From positions 1-27,101 of the forward strand of contig JAKSQR010000005.1 of the NCBI GenBank assembly GCA_024404065.1: 27,101 nucleotides of DNA. The letters are read 5' to 3'. The notes below the pieces were generated by a model. The model worked only from the letters and a program-made list of their open reading frames with translations, was not told the origin of the DNA and ran no database searches. This DNA is from Clostridia bacterium. Its GTDB lineage: Bacteria > Bacillota > Clostridia > Oscillospirales > Acutalibacteraceae. The translations under genes were made by a program, and so were the position numbers. Of this stretch, positions 12,832 to 21,392 are shown one piece after another. The first letter of the stretch is position 1. The number at the start of each line of letters is the position of its first letter.

Positions 12832-14424
12832 TTACTGAGCATTAAGAGTCTTAAATGCTTCCTTGTTGTTTTTGTAAAGAGTCTTATATACGGCATAGTT
12901 TCTGTCGTATATAGCCTTGTTTTCTGAGCTGGGTCTGAATACCTTCTTTGCAGGTACAAGCTTTTTAGCCTCATCAACATCGTTGATAATGCCAAGACCA
13001 ACAGCCATAATAACTGCTGCACCAACTGCACCAACATTCTGTGGGCTGTCAACAGTTTCAATAGTCTTGCCTGTAATATCAGCAAGAATCTGGCAGGTAA
13101 CGTCACTGAGAGCGCCGCCGCCTACAAAACGAACTACTTCGCTTGTCTTAACCTTCTTATCCTGTGTTTCAAGGAACCATCTCATGTGGTAGCAAACGCC
13201 TTCAATAACAGAGCGGATAATCTGAGTTTTGCCTGTATCAAGGCTGAGGTTAAAGAACATACCTCTTGAGTTGGGGTCCTCAAATGGGCATCTGTTACCG
13301 TGAAGCCAGGGGGTGAATATTACGCCGCCGCAGCCGGGCTCGGTTTCAGAAATAATCTTTGAAAGATAATCGTAAAGTGATGTGAATTCAGTTTCCTTGC
13401 TTTCAGCAACGTGGGTCTTGTTAAGGTAGATGTTTACTTCGTCAAGAGCGATGTGGTCCTTAACCCACTCAAGGCACTTACCTGCAGTTTCAAGCTCTGC
13501 AAAGTAGTTGAATGTTTTCTTATCAGCACCAACAATAGCTGCAATCATAGCGCTTGTATCAACAGTTGACTTTGCACATACGGTTGAAGCCCAGCCTGAT
13601 GTACCCTGATAAATGTGAGTGTCGCCAAGCTCAGTTGCGCCTGCACCAACACCGATAAGTGAAGCGTCACCGCCACCACCGTAAACGGATGTGCCTTCGC
13701 AAAGACCAAGCTCACTTGCTGCCTGAGCTGTAAGACCGCCAACATTTGCAGTACAGTCAACTATATCAGCAAGGTGGTCAGGATTTACGCCAAGAATCTT
13801 GCAGATTTTGGGGCTCCAGCAAGCATTTTTATAATCGTAAAGGAGAGTGCCGAAGGCAGAGTCCTTAGTCATAATGAATTTACCTGTCATACGGCTGATG
13901 AGATACTCTTTAACATCAAGCCACTTGTAAATCTTTTTGAAGTTGTCGGGTTCATTATCCTTAACCCAGTTGTATTTCCATACGGGGTCCTTAACGGAGC
14001 AGGAAACAGCACCTGTGATAATAAGTGAGGGGATGAGCTTTTTAATATTTGCACCAGCAATCTGAAGGCCGTAAGCCATGCCCTCTTTAATCTGCTTTGT
14101 AGCACGCTGGTCCATATAGCTGAATGCTCTGTGAACGGGCTTGCCTTCCTTATCTACAAGTACAAGGCCCTGCATCTGTGAGCAGAAGGAAATGCCTTCA
14201 ATCTGCTCAGGCTTAATATCACACTGTGAGAAAACCTTATTTGTTGTGCTGCAGAGAGCTGCCCACCATTCGTCAGGGTCCTGCTCTGCACCGCCGCCGG
14301 GTAAAATGTAAAGCTGATAGCCTTCCATTGCGGCGCTTATAAGCTTGATTTCTGATTCAATTTCAAAGATACAGGTCTTAACGCCTGTTGTACCGATGTC
14401 ATAAGAAATAACATACTTTTTCAT
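12832..14424 (-). CDS. FGGY-family carbohydrate kinase, xylulokinase-like
   Basis: It probably phosphorylates a sugar or polyol with ATP. The product has 530 residues, usual for FGGY kinases. I start at 14424 because GGAGGAAAC stands directly upstream and the protein then begins M-K-K-Y-V-I-S-Y-D-I-G-T-T. The N-terminal ATPase half has D-I-G-T-T-G-V-K (9-16) and Y-M-D-Q-R-A. The C-terminal half has G-G-G-G-D with the probable catalytic Asp, Q-G-T-S-G-W, T-P-W-L-H-G-N-R-C-P and F-V-G-G-G-A-L-S-D. The family covers xylulose, ribulose, glycerol and fuculose kinases; I favour xylulokinase-like but no isomerase, transporter or regulator is next to it. No terminator is seen in the 38-bp gap to the mre lipoprotein, so readthrough is possible. 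Confidence 0.8.
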   Translation of the reverse strand: MKKYVISYDIGTTGVKTCIFEIESEIKLISAAMEGYQLYILPGGGAEQDPDEWWAALCSTTNKVFSQCDIKPEQIEGISFCSQMQGLVLVDKEGKPVHRAFSYMDQRATKQIKEGMAYGLQIAGANIKKLIPSLIITGAVSCSVKDPVWKYNWVKDNEPDNFKKIYKWLDVKEYLISRMTGKFIMTKDSAFGTLLYDYKNACWSPKICKILGVNPDHLADIVDCTANVGGLTAQAASELGLCEGTSVYGGGGDASLIGVGAGATELGDTHIYQGTSGWASTVCAKSTVDTSAMIAAIVGADKKTFNYFAELETAGKCLEWVKDHIALDEVNIYLNKTHVAESKETEFTSLYDYLSKIISETEPGCGGVIFTPWLHGNRCPFEDPNSRGMFFNLSLDTGKTQIIRSVIEGVCYHMRWFLETQDKKVKTSEVVRFVGGGALSDVTCQILADITGKTIETVDSPQNVGAVGAAVIMAVGLGIINDVDEAKKLVPAKKVFRPSSENKAIYDRNYAVYKTLYKNNKEAFKTLNAQ

Positions 14425-14494
14425 AAAGTTTCCTCCTGAATTCACATTGGGTAATGGAAATAAATTTACCAACACTACCCATAATATCCATTAT

Positions 14495-14523
14495 ATTATA
14501 AATAAATATATATAAAAATTCAA
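14495..14523 (-). promoter_or_regulatory. Promoter of the FGGY kinase gene
   Basis: On the minus strand TTGAAT (14518-14523, 5/6) and a perfect TATAAT (14495-14500) are spaced by 17 bp. The start is predicted near 14488, giving a 5' leader of about 64 nt. The spacer is pure A/T. I see no clear operator palindrome. Confidence 0.65.
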
Positions 14524-14677
14524 TAGTTATTATAAATAATAATAAAAAGTTTATATTTGTTTCTATATCTTGTGGCTTGAGTTTTATGATGGTCCAAATG
14601 TGCAAAATGCGGCAAAATTTCACAATGAAAAAGTGGAGCTGAAGGACAGATTTTTGCCTGCTTTGACAGATGAAAAC
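14524..14677. other. AT-rich intergenic stretch with nothing recognised
   Basis: Between the kinase promoter and the terminator of the next gene I find no RNA gene, repeat or supported ORF. It holds A/T runs at the kinase end and a mixed-composition part (about 14570-14665). One 18-codon Met-rich frame at 14586 has no Shine-Dalgarno. Upstream regulatory sites for the kinase could lie here but none stands out. Confidence 0.5.
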
Positions 14678-14704
14678 AAAAAAAGACACCGCCGAAGCGG
14701 TGTC
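14678..14704 (-). terminator. Terminator of the lipoprotein gene at 14722
   Basis: A perfect 8-bp stem GACACCGC (14685-14692)/GCGGTGTC (14697-14704) closes a UUCG tetraloop on the minus strand and is followed by seven U (14678-14684). It starts 17 nt past the stop codon. A C(UUCG)G loop is exceptionally stable. Confidence 0.93.
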
Positions 14705-14721
14705 CTGTGTTAGCTTAAAAC

Positions 14722-15552
14722 TCAGATAGCAACTGTGTAGTCGATGTTAGCCTTAAGGTTCTGAAGGTTAGCTGTGATACCAAGCTTTGCCTTAGCGTCA
14801 ACGATCTTAACCTTTACAAGATAATGCCATGTACCACCAGTGATAACGCCATCCTTGATAGTTGCCTTTACATAAGCGTTTGTATATGTAAGAGTAACTG
14901 TATCTCTACCGGATGTGATTTCTGCGCCGAGTTCGTTAAGAGCTGTTTCGATAGCACCAAGAGTGCTTACACCACGCTCAACGGGGCCCTTGCCGCCTTC
15001 GGGACCATCTGTCTGATCCTTAAGCTGAATGTCAACAGAGATAGAACCGTCTTTGTTGAGCTTAGCTGTTGCAGACTTAACGTCTTCAGGCTTGATATCG
15101 TCGTGATCAGCTGCGGGGATCCAATCTGTATCCTTTGAGTTTTTTTCAAGAGCTGACTTAGCAGCAGGAGAGAGAACCTTAAGAACAACGCCGATAGCGC
15201 CGTCGCCTGTGATGTCGCCGTCAAGCTTCATTGTCTGATGACCCTTGGGAACGCCTTTTTCAGCTGTAGCCTTACGAGCTGCATTGTAGCAAGCAAGTAC
15301 TTCTTCAACTGTTTCAGGAGCCTTAGCTTCTTCAGCTGATGTTTCTTCAACTTCTGTAGCCTCTGTAGCTTCAGTAGCATCAGTTGCTTCGGGAGCAGCT
15401 GTTGTGTCGTCTGCAGGAGCAGCTTCAGTTGTGTCTTCTACTGTAGTTTCTGTTTCAGCAGCAGTTGTTGTTTCGTCTTCGCTCTTTGCGCCGCAAGCTG
15501 CGAAAGCAAATACCATAGCAAGAGCGAGGAGAATAGCAAGATACTTTTTCAT
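14722..15552 (-). CDS. Putative secreted lipoprotein with Thr/Glu/Ala-rich linker
   Basis: The product has 276 residues and unknown function. I start at 15552 because AGGAGGAAAC lies just upstream and the frame then opens with M-K-K and a lipoprotein signal. The lipobox A-F-A-A-C places the lipid Cys near residue 20. Residues about 24-85 are a Thr/Glu/Ala/Asp linker that would hold the domain away from the membrane. The remaining 190 residues have the look of a small globular domain with internal alternation (K-L-D-G-D-I-T-G-D-G-A-I-G, N-K-D-G-S-I-S-V-D-I, A-Y-V-K-A-T-I-K-D-G-V-I-T-G-G). I do not recognise the family. It is monocistronic with a good promoter and an exceptional terminator, which suggests high expression. 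Confidence 0.7.
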   Translation of the reverse strand: MKKYLAILLALAMVFAFAACGAKSEDETTTAAETETTVEDTTEAAPADDTTAAPEATDATEATEATEVEETSAEEAKAPETVEEVLACYNAARKATAEKGVPKGHQTMKLDGDITGDGAIGVVLKVLSPAAKSALEKNSKDTDWIPAADHDDIKPEDVKSATAKLNKDGSISVDIQLKDQTDGPEGGKGPVERGVSTLGAIETALNELGAEITSGRDTVTLTYTNAYVKATIKDGVITGGTWHYLVKVKIVDAKAKLGITANLQNLKANIDYTVAI

Positions 15553-15619
15553 TGTGTTTCCTCCTAAACGGATTTGATTTGTTTGCGGTGAATACAACTT
15601 CACCATAATTAGCCATTTC

Positions 15620-15648
15620 ACTATACAACAACATTATTGCTTTGTCAA
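15620..15648 (-). promoter_or_regulatory. Promoter of the lipoprotein gene at 14722
   Basis: A perfect TTGACA (15643-15648) and TATAGT (15620-15625, 5/6) are spaced by 17 bp on the minus strand. The transcript would begin near 15613 with a leader of about 60 nt that contains a 6-bp hairpin GGTGAA/TTCACC just downstream of the start. Confidence 0.8.
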
Positions 15649-15687
15649 TAAACCAAAAATTTTTCATATAATATTTACAAATAAGGG

Positions 15688-15716
15688 TATACATATTTTA
15701 GCATATATGATATAAT
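15688..15716 (+). promoter_or_regulatory. Promoter of the xth-secA-suf run
   Basis: TATACA (15688-15693, 4/6) and a perfect TATAAT (15711-15716) are spaced by 17 bp. The start is predicted near 15723, 50 nt before the xth ATG. It is divergent from the lipoprotein promoter, with about 40 bp between the two -35 boxes. Confidence 0.6.
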
Positions 15717-15774
15717 CCTTGTGATTATGCTTAATATGGATAACTATATGTAAGCGTAGGAAAGGGCGCAGAAT

Positions 15775-16533
15775 ATGAAGAAATTTATATCCTGGAATGT
15801 GAATGGCATAAGAGCCTGCATTAAAAAGGATTTTTATAATTCGTTTGCTATGCTGGATGCAGATATTTTCTGCCTGCAGGAAACAAAGGTATCGGAGGGT
15901 CAGGTTGAATTGGACCTGCCCGGCTACTATCAGTATTGGAATTACGCAGAGAAAAAGGGCTACTCAGGCACAGCAATTTTCACTAAGGAAGAGCCTATAA
16001 GTGTTACCTACGGCTTAGGCATTGAGGAGCACGACCATGAGGGCAGAGTGATTACTGCAGAGTTTGAGGATTACTACTTTATCACAGTTTATGTTCCTAA
16101 CTCAAAGGACGGTCTTGCCCGCCTTGATTACCGTATGGTATGGGAGGATGACTTCCTTGCTTATATTCAGAAATTAAACGAAAAGAAGCCTGTAATTTAC
16201 TGTGGCGACCTGAATGTGGCACATAAAGAGATAGACCTTAAAAACCCTGCTACAAACCATAGTAATCCTGGCTTTACAGATGAGGAAAGGGCAAAGTTTA
16301 CAGCAGTTACAGAGGGCGGATTTACTGACTCCTTCCGTCACTTCTACCCCGACCTTACAGATGCCTACTCATGGTGGAGCTACCGCTTCCAGTCACGTGA
16401 AAGAAACACAGGTTGGAGAATAGACTATTTTGTTGTTTCAGATAAAATCAAGGGCAAAATGATTGACGCTAAAATTCACTCAGGTGTTTTCGGCTCAGAC
16501 CACTGCCCTGTTGAGCTTGATATAGACCTTTAA
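15775..16533 (+). CDS. xth: Exodeoxyribonuclease III / AP endonuclease
   Basis: It cuts DNA 5' of abasic sites and trims 3' ends in base excision repair, using Mg2+. The product has 252 residues, the usual length for the ExoA/Xth branch. Conserved active-site motifs in order: W-N-V-N-G (7-11), L-Q-E-T-K with metal ligand E36, Y106-V-P-N-S, G-D145-L-N147-V-A-H, G-W-R-I-D-Y (213-218) and G-S-D242-H243-C-P. Every expected catalytic residue is present. AGGAAAGG lies upstream of the ATG. The next gene starts 12 nt after the stop. It is named exoA in Bacillus. Confidence 0.95.
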   Translation: MKKFISWNVNGIRACIKKDFYNSFAMLDADIFCLQETKVSEGQVELDLPGYYQYWNYAEKKGYSGTAIFTKEEPISVTYGLGIEEHDHEGRVITAEFEDYYFITVYVPNSKDGLARLDYRMVWEDDFLAYIQKLNEKKPVIYCGDLNVAHKEIDLKNPATNHSNPGFTDEERAKFTAVTEGGFTDSFRHFYPDLTDAYSWWSYRFQSRERNTGWRIDYFVVSDKIKGKMIDAKIHSGVFGSDHCPVELDIDL

Positions 16534-16545
16534 GGGGGAAATAAA

Positions 16546-17829
16546 ATGAAAAAGGCATTAGCCATAATCCTTGCCATTGCAATGTTTGCAAGTATAGGTG
16601 CATTCCTTCTCAGCAAGAGAAGCGAGCCTAAAACAAACGATGTGATGACAGTAAATGAAACCGAAAATTTCACACTTGCTAACTCAATCTACACTACAAG
16701 AATAGAGGTTGCAGGTGCAAATGGTGAAAAATATTTACCCACTTTTGTTGATGGAATTTATTACACTGCAACCCTTGATGGCACAGTAAAATTCTATGAT
16801 TACAATCAGGGTAAATTCACTCCTTCAGCCGCAGAGGTTAAGAAGGTAAGCGTTAAAATGAATATCTCAAAGGATAGTATCCCTGTAACTATAAACTATA
16901 TTGTAGCAGGCGGTAAAACCATAGGCTACGGCGTTTACACCTCCGATAAGGGCGGCTCAGATTACTATGAGTATGCTTTTGCAGAGCTTCGCAATATGCC
17001 TGAGGGCTACGGCACATCCTATCTGCTTCTTGCAGACTATGATAAAGAAGATTTTTACAAGGCAGACAAAGTATATGATGAAATATTTGAGTATGACCTT
17101 GCAGCAAAGAGCGTAAGCGTTAAATACTCACAGAATACAAGACTTATTGACCATAACGGTACATACAGACAGGATTGGGCAATGCTTACCGATGCCTTCA
17201 TTAAGGGTATGGGCAGTGAGAAATATTTCCTGAGCTCAAGATATTATAATGAGAATGAAAAATATCTCAGATGTGATGTTATGGTTTACTCCTCCGCATA
17301 CAGACCCACAATAGTTGTAAAGGATATAATGGGTCAGTGGTTTGTTAAGGATGATGCAGGCATGCACTACATCAAGAAAACAGACACAGGCTTTAAGGCA
17401 GTATGCAAAAAGGATGGGGATAAAAAAGCAAAGGATGTAAAGCAGTTTACAGGTGATTTTGAAAAGGATTACATCCTGAGTGGCAACTTTATCCTTGATA
17501 AAATTTCAGGTGACATCACCAACCTTATCACAGGTAAAACAGACAGCCTTAAATATGATGTAACAGGTGTTGTTTCAGCTTCAATAAACGCTGACGGTAC
17601 AAGAGCAGTGCTTACATTTGAGCCCGTTGTGAATGCAAATCAGGTGCCTGTACAGCGCATAGTATATGCTTCTGTAAACAGCTCGGCAATTGTTTATGAT
17701 GAGCCCCTTCTTTACTGTGAAGGCTCAAGCTTTATCTGGATTGAAAGTGACCGCTGTATGAGTGTAAGAGCCATTACTGAGGATGGCGCTACAGCCGGCA
17801 GCATTATCTATACATACACTGAGGAATAA
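16546..17829 (+). CDS. Membrane-anchored protein of unknown function
   Basis: The product has 427 residues. The N-terminus M-K-K followed by a hydrophobic segment (4-23) and K-R is a signal anchor or signal peptide; no lipobox Cys is seen. The remaining 400 residues are rich in Tyr, Asp, Lys and beta-type alternation, for example V-D-G-I-Y-Y-T-A-T-L-D-G-T-V-K-F-Y-D-Y. This hints at a beta-rich extracytoplasmic fold, possibly a propeller, but I cannot assign a family. GGGGGAAA precedes the ATG, and the stop is 10 nt from the secA ATG, so it is made with SecA. Position does not prove a link to secretion. Confidence 0.7.
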   Translation: MKKALAIILAIAMFASIGAFLLSKRSEPKTNDVMTVNETENFTLANSIYTTRIEVAGANGEKYLPTFVDGIYYTATLDGTVKFYDYNQGKFTPSAAEVKKVSVKMNISKDSIPVTINYIVAGGKTIGYGVYTSDKGGSDYYEYAFAELRNMPEGYGTSYLLLADYDKEDFYKADKVYDEIFEYDLAAKSVSVKYSQNTRLIDHNGTYRQDWAMLTDAFIKGMGSEKYFLSSRYYNENEKYLRCDVMVYSSAYRPTIVVKDIMGQWFVKDDAGMHYIKKTDTGFKAVCKKDGDKKAKDVKQFTGDFEKDYILSGNFILDKISGDITNLITGKTDSLKYDVTGVVSASINADGTRAVLTFEPVVNANQVPVQRIVYASVNSSAIVYDEPLLYCEGSSFIWIESDRCMSVRAITEDGATAGSIIYTYTEE

Positions 17830-17839
17830 GGAGATAAAA

Positions 17840-20602
17840 ATGGGATTATTAAAGAAATTATTTGGTGATTATTCCGCTAAAGAGGTTAAAAGAATAAGAC
17901 CCCTTTGCGATAAGGTACTTGCTCTTGATGAGGAGTATTCAAAGCTTACAGATGAGCAGCTTCAGGCTAAAACTCCTGAGTTTAAGGAGAGACTTGCTAA
18001 CGGAGAAACCCTTGATGATATTTTACCTGAGGCATTTGCTGCCTGCCGTGAAGCCAGCTGGCGTGTAATCGGCTTAAAGCATTTCCCCGTACAGATTATC
18101 GGTGGTATTATTCTGCACCAGGGCAGAATTGCCGAAATGAGAACAGGTGAAGGTAAAACTCTTGTTGCAACCCTTCCCGCATACCTTAATGCTCTTGAGG
18201 GCAAGGGCGTTCACATTGTTACAGTAAATGATTACCTTGCACGCCGTGACAGTGAGTGGATGGGTAAGGTTTACCGCTTTATGGGTCTTACAGTAGGTCT
18301 TGTAATTCACGAGGTTGAGGGCCCACTCAGAAAAGCCGCTTATGAGGCAGATATCACTTATGGTACCAATAACGAAATGGGCTTTGACTACCTGAGAGAT
18401 AACATGGTAGTTTACAAGGAGCAGAAGGTACAGAGAGGTCACAATTTTGCTATCGTAGACGAGGTTGACTCCATCCTTATTGATGAGGCAAGAACTCCTC
18501 TTATCATTTCAGGTCGTGGCGAAAAATCCACCGACCTTTACAAGATGGCAGATGCCTTTGCAAAAACCTTAAGATGCACCCGCATTAAAGAGGTTGATAA
18601 GAAAACAGACGTTGATGATGTTGTAGATGAAAACACCGACTTCGTAGTAGATGAAAAGGCAAGAACAGCTACACTTACCGCAAACGGCGTTGCCAAGGCT
18701 GAAAGATTCTTTAACCTTGAAAACCTTATGGATGCTGAGAATATGACAATTCAGCACCATATCAACCAGGCTATCAAGGCAATCGGCGTAATGAAGAGAG
18801 ATGTTGACTATGTTGTTAAGGATAATCAGGTACTTATAGTTGACGAATTTACAGGCCGTATTATGATGGGCCGCCGTTATAACGAGGGTCTTCATCAGGC
18901 TATTGAAGCTAAGGAAGGCGTAAACGTTGAGCACGAGAGCAAAACTCTTGCTACCATCACCTTCCAGAATTTCTTCCGCCTTTACACAAAGCTTTCCGGT
19001 ATGACTGGTACAGCTATGACAGAGGAGGGCGAATTTAACACAATTTACGGCCTTGATGTTATTGAAATCCCCACCAATAAGCCAATGATTCGTCAGGATA
19101 TGCCCGACGTTGTTTATAAGACAGTAAGAGCAAAATATGATGCAGTTATCGATACCGTAATTGAGGCTCACGAAAAGGGTCAGCCCGTACTTATCGGTAC
19201 TGTTTCCATTGAAAAATCCGAAGAGCTTTCAAAGCTTCTTAAAAAGAAGGGCATTAAGCATGAGGTTCTTAATGCAAAGCACCACGAAAAGGAAGCAGAG
19301 ATTGTTGCCCAGGCAGGTAAAGAGGGCGCAGTTACCATTGCTACCAATATGGCAGGTCGTGGTACTGATATTAAGCTCGGCGGTAACTCAGAGTACCTTG
19401 CAAAGAGCGAAATGCGCAGAATGCAGTACACTGAGGAAATGATTGACGAAGCAACAGGCTTTGCTGAAACCGATAATCAGGAAATCATTGGGGCAAGAAA
19501 GGTTTACAGCGAGCTTGAAAAGAAATACGATGCAGAAATTGAGCCCGAAGCAGAGAGAGTACGCAATGCAGGCGGTCTCTTTATCGTAGGTACAGAGCGT
19601 CACGAATCAAGACGAATTGATAACCAGTTAAGAGGTCGTTCAGGTCGTCAGGGTGACCCCGGTGCAAGCCGTTTCTTCCTCTCACTTGAGGATGACCTTA
19701 TGAGACTTTTCGGCGGCGAAAGAGTTACTGCCGTTATGAATACCCTCAAGGTTGATGAAAATATGCCCATTGAGGCAAGAATGATTACCAATACCATTGA
19801 AAATGCCCAGAAGAATATTGAGGGTAAAAACTTTGGTATAAGAAAGAACGTTCTTCAGTACGATGACGTTATGAACCGTCAGCGTGAGCTTATTTATAAT
19901 CAGCGTGATCAGGTGCTTGATGGTGTAGACCTTAAGCCCATCATTACCAAGATGATTGTAAACAGCATAAATGAGTCAGTTGATTTCCATTGCCCCGACA
20001 ATATGCCTGAGGCAGATTGGACCATTGACGACCTTAAAAAGAAATACTCCTACCTTGCAAGCGAAAGTGACTATGGCACAGAGTTTGATAAGGAAGAGGC
20101 AAGAGAGCTTCTCCTTTCAAGAGCAGAGGCACTTTATGAGGACAGAGAAGCAAAGCTTGGTGTAAATGCAGACGGCGAGCCCGTTATGCGTGAGCTTGAA
20201 AAGATGATTCTTCTCCGTAATGTTGACAGCAACTGGATGGACCACATTGACGCTATGGACCAGCTTCGCAGAGGTATTGGTCTCAGAGCCTATGCACAGA
20301 CCGACCCCGTTGTAGCTTACAGAGAGGTTGGCTCTGATATGTTTGATGCAATGAATGAGGAAATCCGTGAGAATACCGCACGCCAGATTCTTACCGTTGT
20401 AATCAAGAATGAAGAGGATACAAAGCGTGAGCAGACCGCCAAAATAACAGGCACATCTGCAGGCACAGATAATACTGAAAAGAAGCGTCCCGTCCGCAAC
20501 ACAGAGAAAAAGGTAGGTCCTAATGACCCCTGTCCCTGCGGCAGCGGTAAAAAGTATAAAAAGTGCTGCGGCAATCCTGCCAACCAGCAGAAAAAGCAGT
20601 AA
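17840..20602 (+). CDS. secA: Preprotein translocase ATPase SecA
   Basis: SecA drives exported proteins through SecYEG with ATP. The product has 920 residues, longer than the roughly 840 of Bacillus SecA. I start at 17840 because AGGAGAT is 5-6 nt upstream and the protein then begins M-G-L-L-K-K-L-F-G-D, as homologues do. Motifs: Walker A around M-R-T-G-E-G-K-T (100-107), D-E-V-D (207-210), D-E-A-R-T-P-L-I-I-S-G (215-225), T-N-M-A-G-R-G-T-D-I-K in NBD2, and Q-L-R-G-R-S-G-R-Q-G-D-P-G. An extra stretch of about 60 residues precedes the G-G-L-F-I-V-G-T-E-R-H segment. The C-terminal C-P-C-G-S-G-K-K-Y-K-K-C-C (about 898-910) is the zinc SEC-C tail. Confidence 0.97.
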   Translation: MGLLKKLFGDYSAKEVKRIRPLCDKVLALDEEYSKLTDEQLQAKTPEFKERLANGETLDDILPEAFAACREASWRVIGLKHFPVQIIGGIILHQGRIAEMRTGEGKTLVATLPAYLNALEGKGVHIVTVNDYLARRDSEWMGKVYRFMGLTVGLVIHEVEGPLRKAAYEADITYGTNNEMGFDYLRDNMVVYKEQKVQRGHNFAIVDEVDSILIDEARTPLIISGRGEKSTDLYKMADAFAKTLRCTRIKEVDKKTDVDDVVDENTDFVVDEKARTATLTANGVAKAERFFNLENLMDAENMTIQHHINQAIKAIGVMKRDVDYVVKDNQVLIVDEFTGRIMMGRRYNEGLHQAIEAKEGVNVEHESKTLATITFQNFFRLYTKLSGMTGTAMTEEGEFNTIYGLDVIEIPTNKPMIRQDMPDVVYKTVRAKYDAVIDTVIEAHEKGQPVLIGTVSIEKSEELSKLLKKKGIKHEVLNAKHHEKEAEIVAQAGKEGAVTIATNMAGRGTDIKLGGNSEYLAKSEMRRMQYTEEMIDEATGFAETDNQEIIGARKVYSELEKKYDAEIEPEAERVRNAGGLFIVGTERHESRRIDNQLRGRSGRQGDPGASRFFLSLEDDLMRLFGGERVTAVMNTLKVDENMPIEARMITNTIENAQKNIEGKNFGIRKNVLQYDDVMNRQRELIYNQRDQVLDGVDLKPIITKMIVNSINESVDFHCPDNMPEADWTIDDLKKKYSYLASESDYGTEFDKEEARELLLSRAEALYEDREAKLGVNADGEPVMRELEKMILLRNVDSNWMDHIDAMDQLRRGIGLRAYAQTDPVVAYREVGSDMFDAMNEEIRENTARQILTVVIKNEEDTKREQTAKITGTSAGTDNTEKKRPVRNTEKKVGPNDPCPCGSGKKYKKCCGNPANQQKKQ

Positions 20603-20605
20603 TTT

Positions 20606-21388
20606 ATGGCTGTAACAGTAAAAACAATTATAGTCTGCCTTATGGCAGGTCTTGGTGCAGGTCTTGGCACAGGCTTTGCAGGTTTAAGTGCGGCGGCAGT
20701 AATCAGCCCTGTGCTTGTAACCTTTTTGGGCGTGGATGCCTACATGGCAGTGGGAATTGCCCTTGCAAGTGACGTGCTTGCCAGTGCATCAAGTGCCGTA
20801 ACCTATAAGCGCAAAGGCAATCTGGATGTAAAAAATGGCTTTGCTATGATGATAGCAGTAATGCTGTTTACAGTAGTAGGCAGCTTTGCGGCAAAGCACA
20901 TATCAGGCAACGCTATGGGCAACACCAGTGTAATAGCCACTACCTTTATAGGCTTAAGGTTTCTTTTGAAGCCTGTAATGAAAACCCGAGAGGATATGCT
21001 TTCTGAGGACCCGAAGGCAAGGCTGATAAAGTCAGTTTTTGCAGGGGTAATGGTAGGCTTTATATGTGGTTTTGTAGGTGCAGGCGGCGGAATGATGATG
21101 CTGTTTGTGCTTACAAGTATAGTAGGCTATGAGCTTAAAACTGCAGTAGGCACAAGCACATTCATAATGGCATTTACCGCCTTTACAGGTGCAGTAAGCC
21201 ACTTTGCAATAAAGGGCGAAAAGCCAGATTTACTTATACTTTCACTTTGCGTTTTATTTACACTTGTGTTTGCAAAAGCAGGCGCACTTATAGCAAATAA
21301 AGTGAGCAACATTATATTAAATCGTATTGTGGGCGGAATACTTGTAATTATGGGTATTGTTCTTATGGCAGTAAGATTTATGGGGTGA
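20606..21388 (+). CDS. TauE/SafE-family membrane permease
   Basis: The product has 260 residues with about seven or eight hydrophobic spans. Members of this family are proposed to move sulfite, sulfoacetate or other organosulfur anions, or to act as putative exporters of unknown substrate. Two halves each begin with a Gly-rich helix, G-L-G-A-G-L-G-T-G-F-A-G (about 15-26) and G-F-I-C-G-F-V-G-A-G-G-G (about 151-162), which is the internal repeat of this family. The ATG lies 3 nt after the secA stop and lacks a clear Shine-Dalgarno, so translation is probably coupled to secA. The next gene starts 4 nt after it. Whether it serves sulfur supply for the downstream Fe-S genes is speculative. Confidence 0.85.
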   Translation: MAVTVKTIIVCLMAGLGAGLGTGFAGLSAAAVISPVLVTFLGVDAYMAVGIALASDVLASASSAVTYKRKGNLDVKNGFAMMIAVMLFTVVGSFAAKHISGNAMGNTSVIATTFIGLRFLLKPVMKTREDMLSEDPKARLIKSVFAGVMVGFICGFVGAGGGMMMLFVLTSIVGYELKTAVGTSTFIMAFTAFTGAVSHFAIKGEKPDLLILSLCVLFTLVFAKAGALIANKVSNIILNRIVGGILVIMGIVLMAVRFMG

Positions 21389-21392
21389 CAGA

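Noticed and set aside
14586..14642. 18-codon Met-rich ORF in the kinase-lipoprotein gap
   Set aside because: No Shine-Dalgarno, several possible starts in a row and no similarity to a known peptide.
18569..19171. 200-aa minus-strand ORF inside secA
   Set aside because: It lies wholly within the well-conserved secA frame and has no SD.
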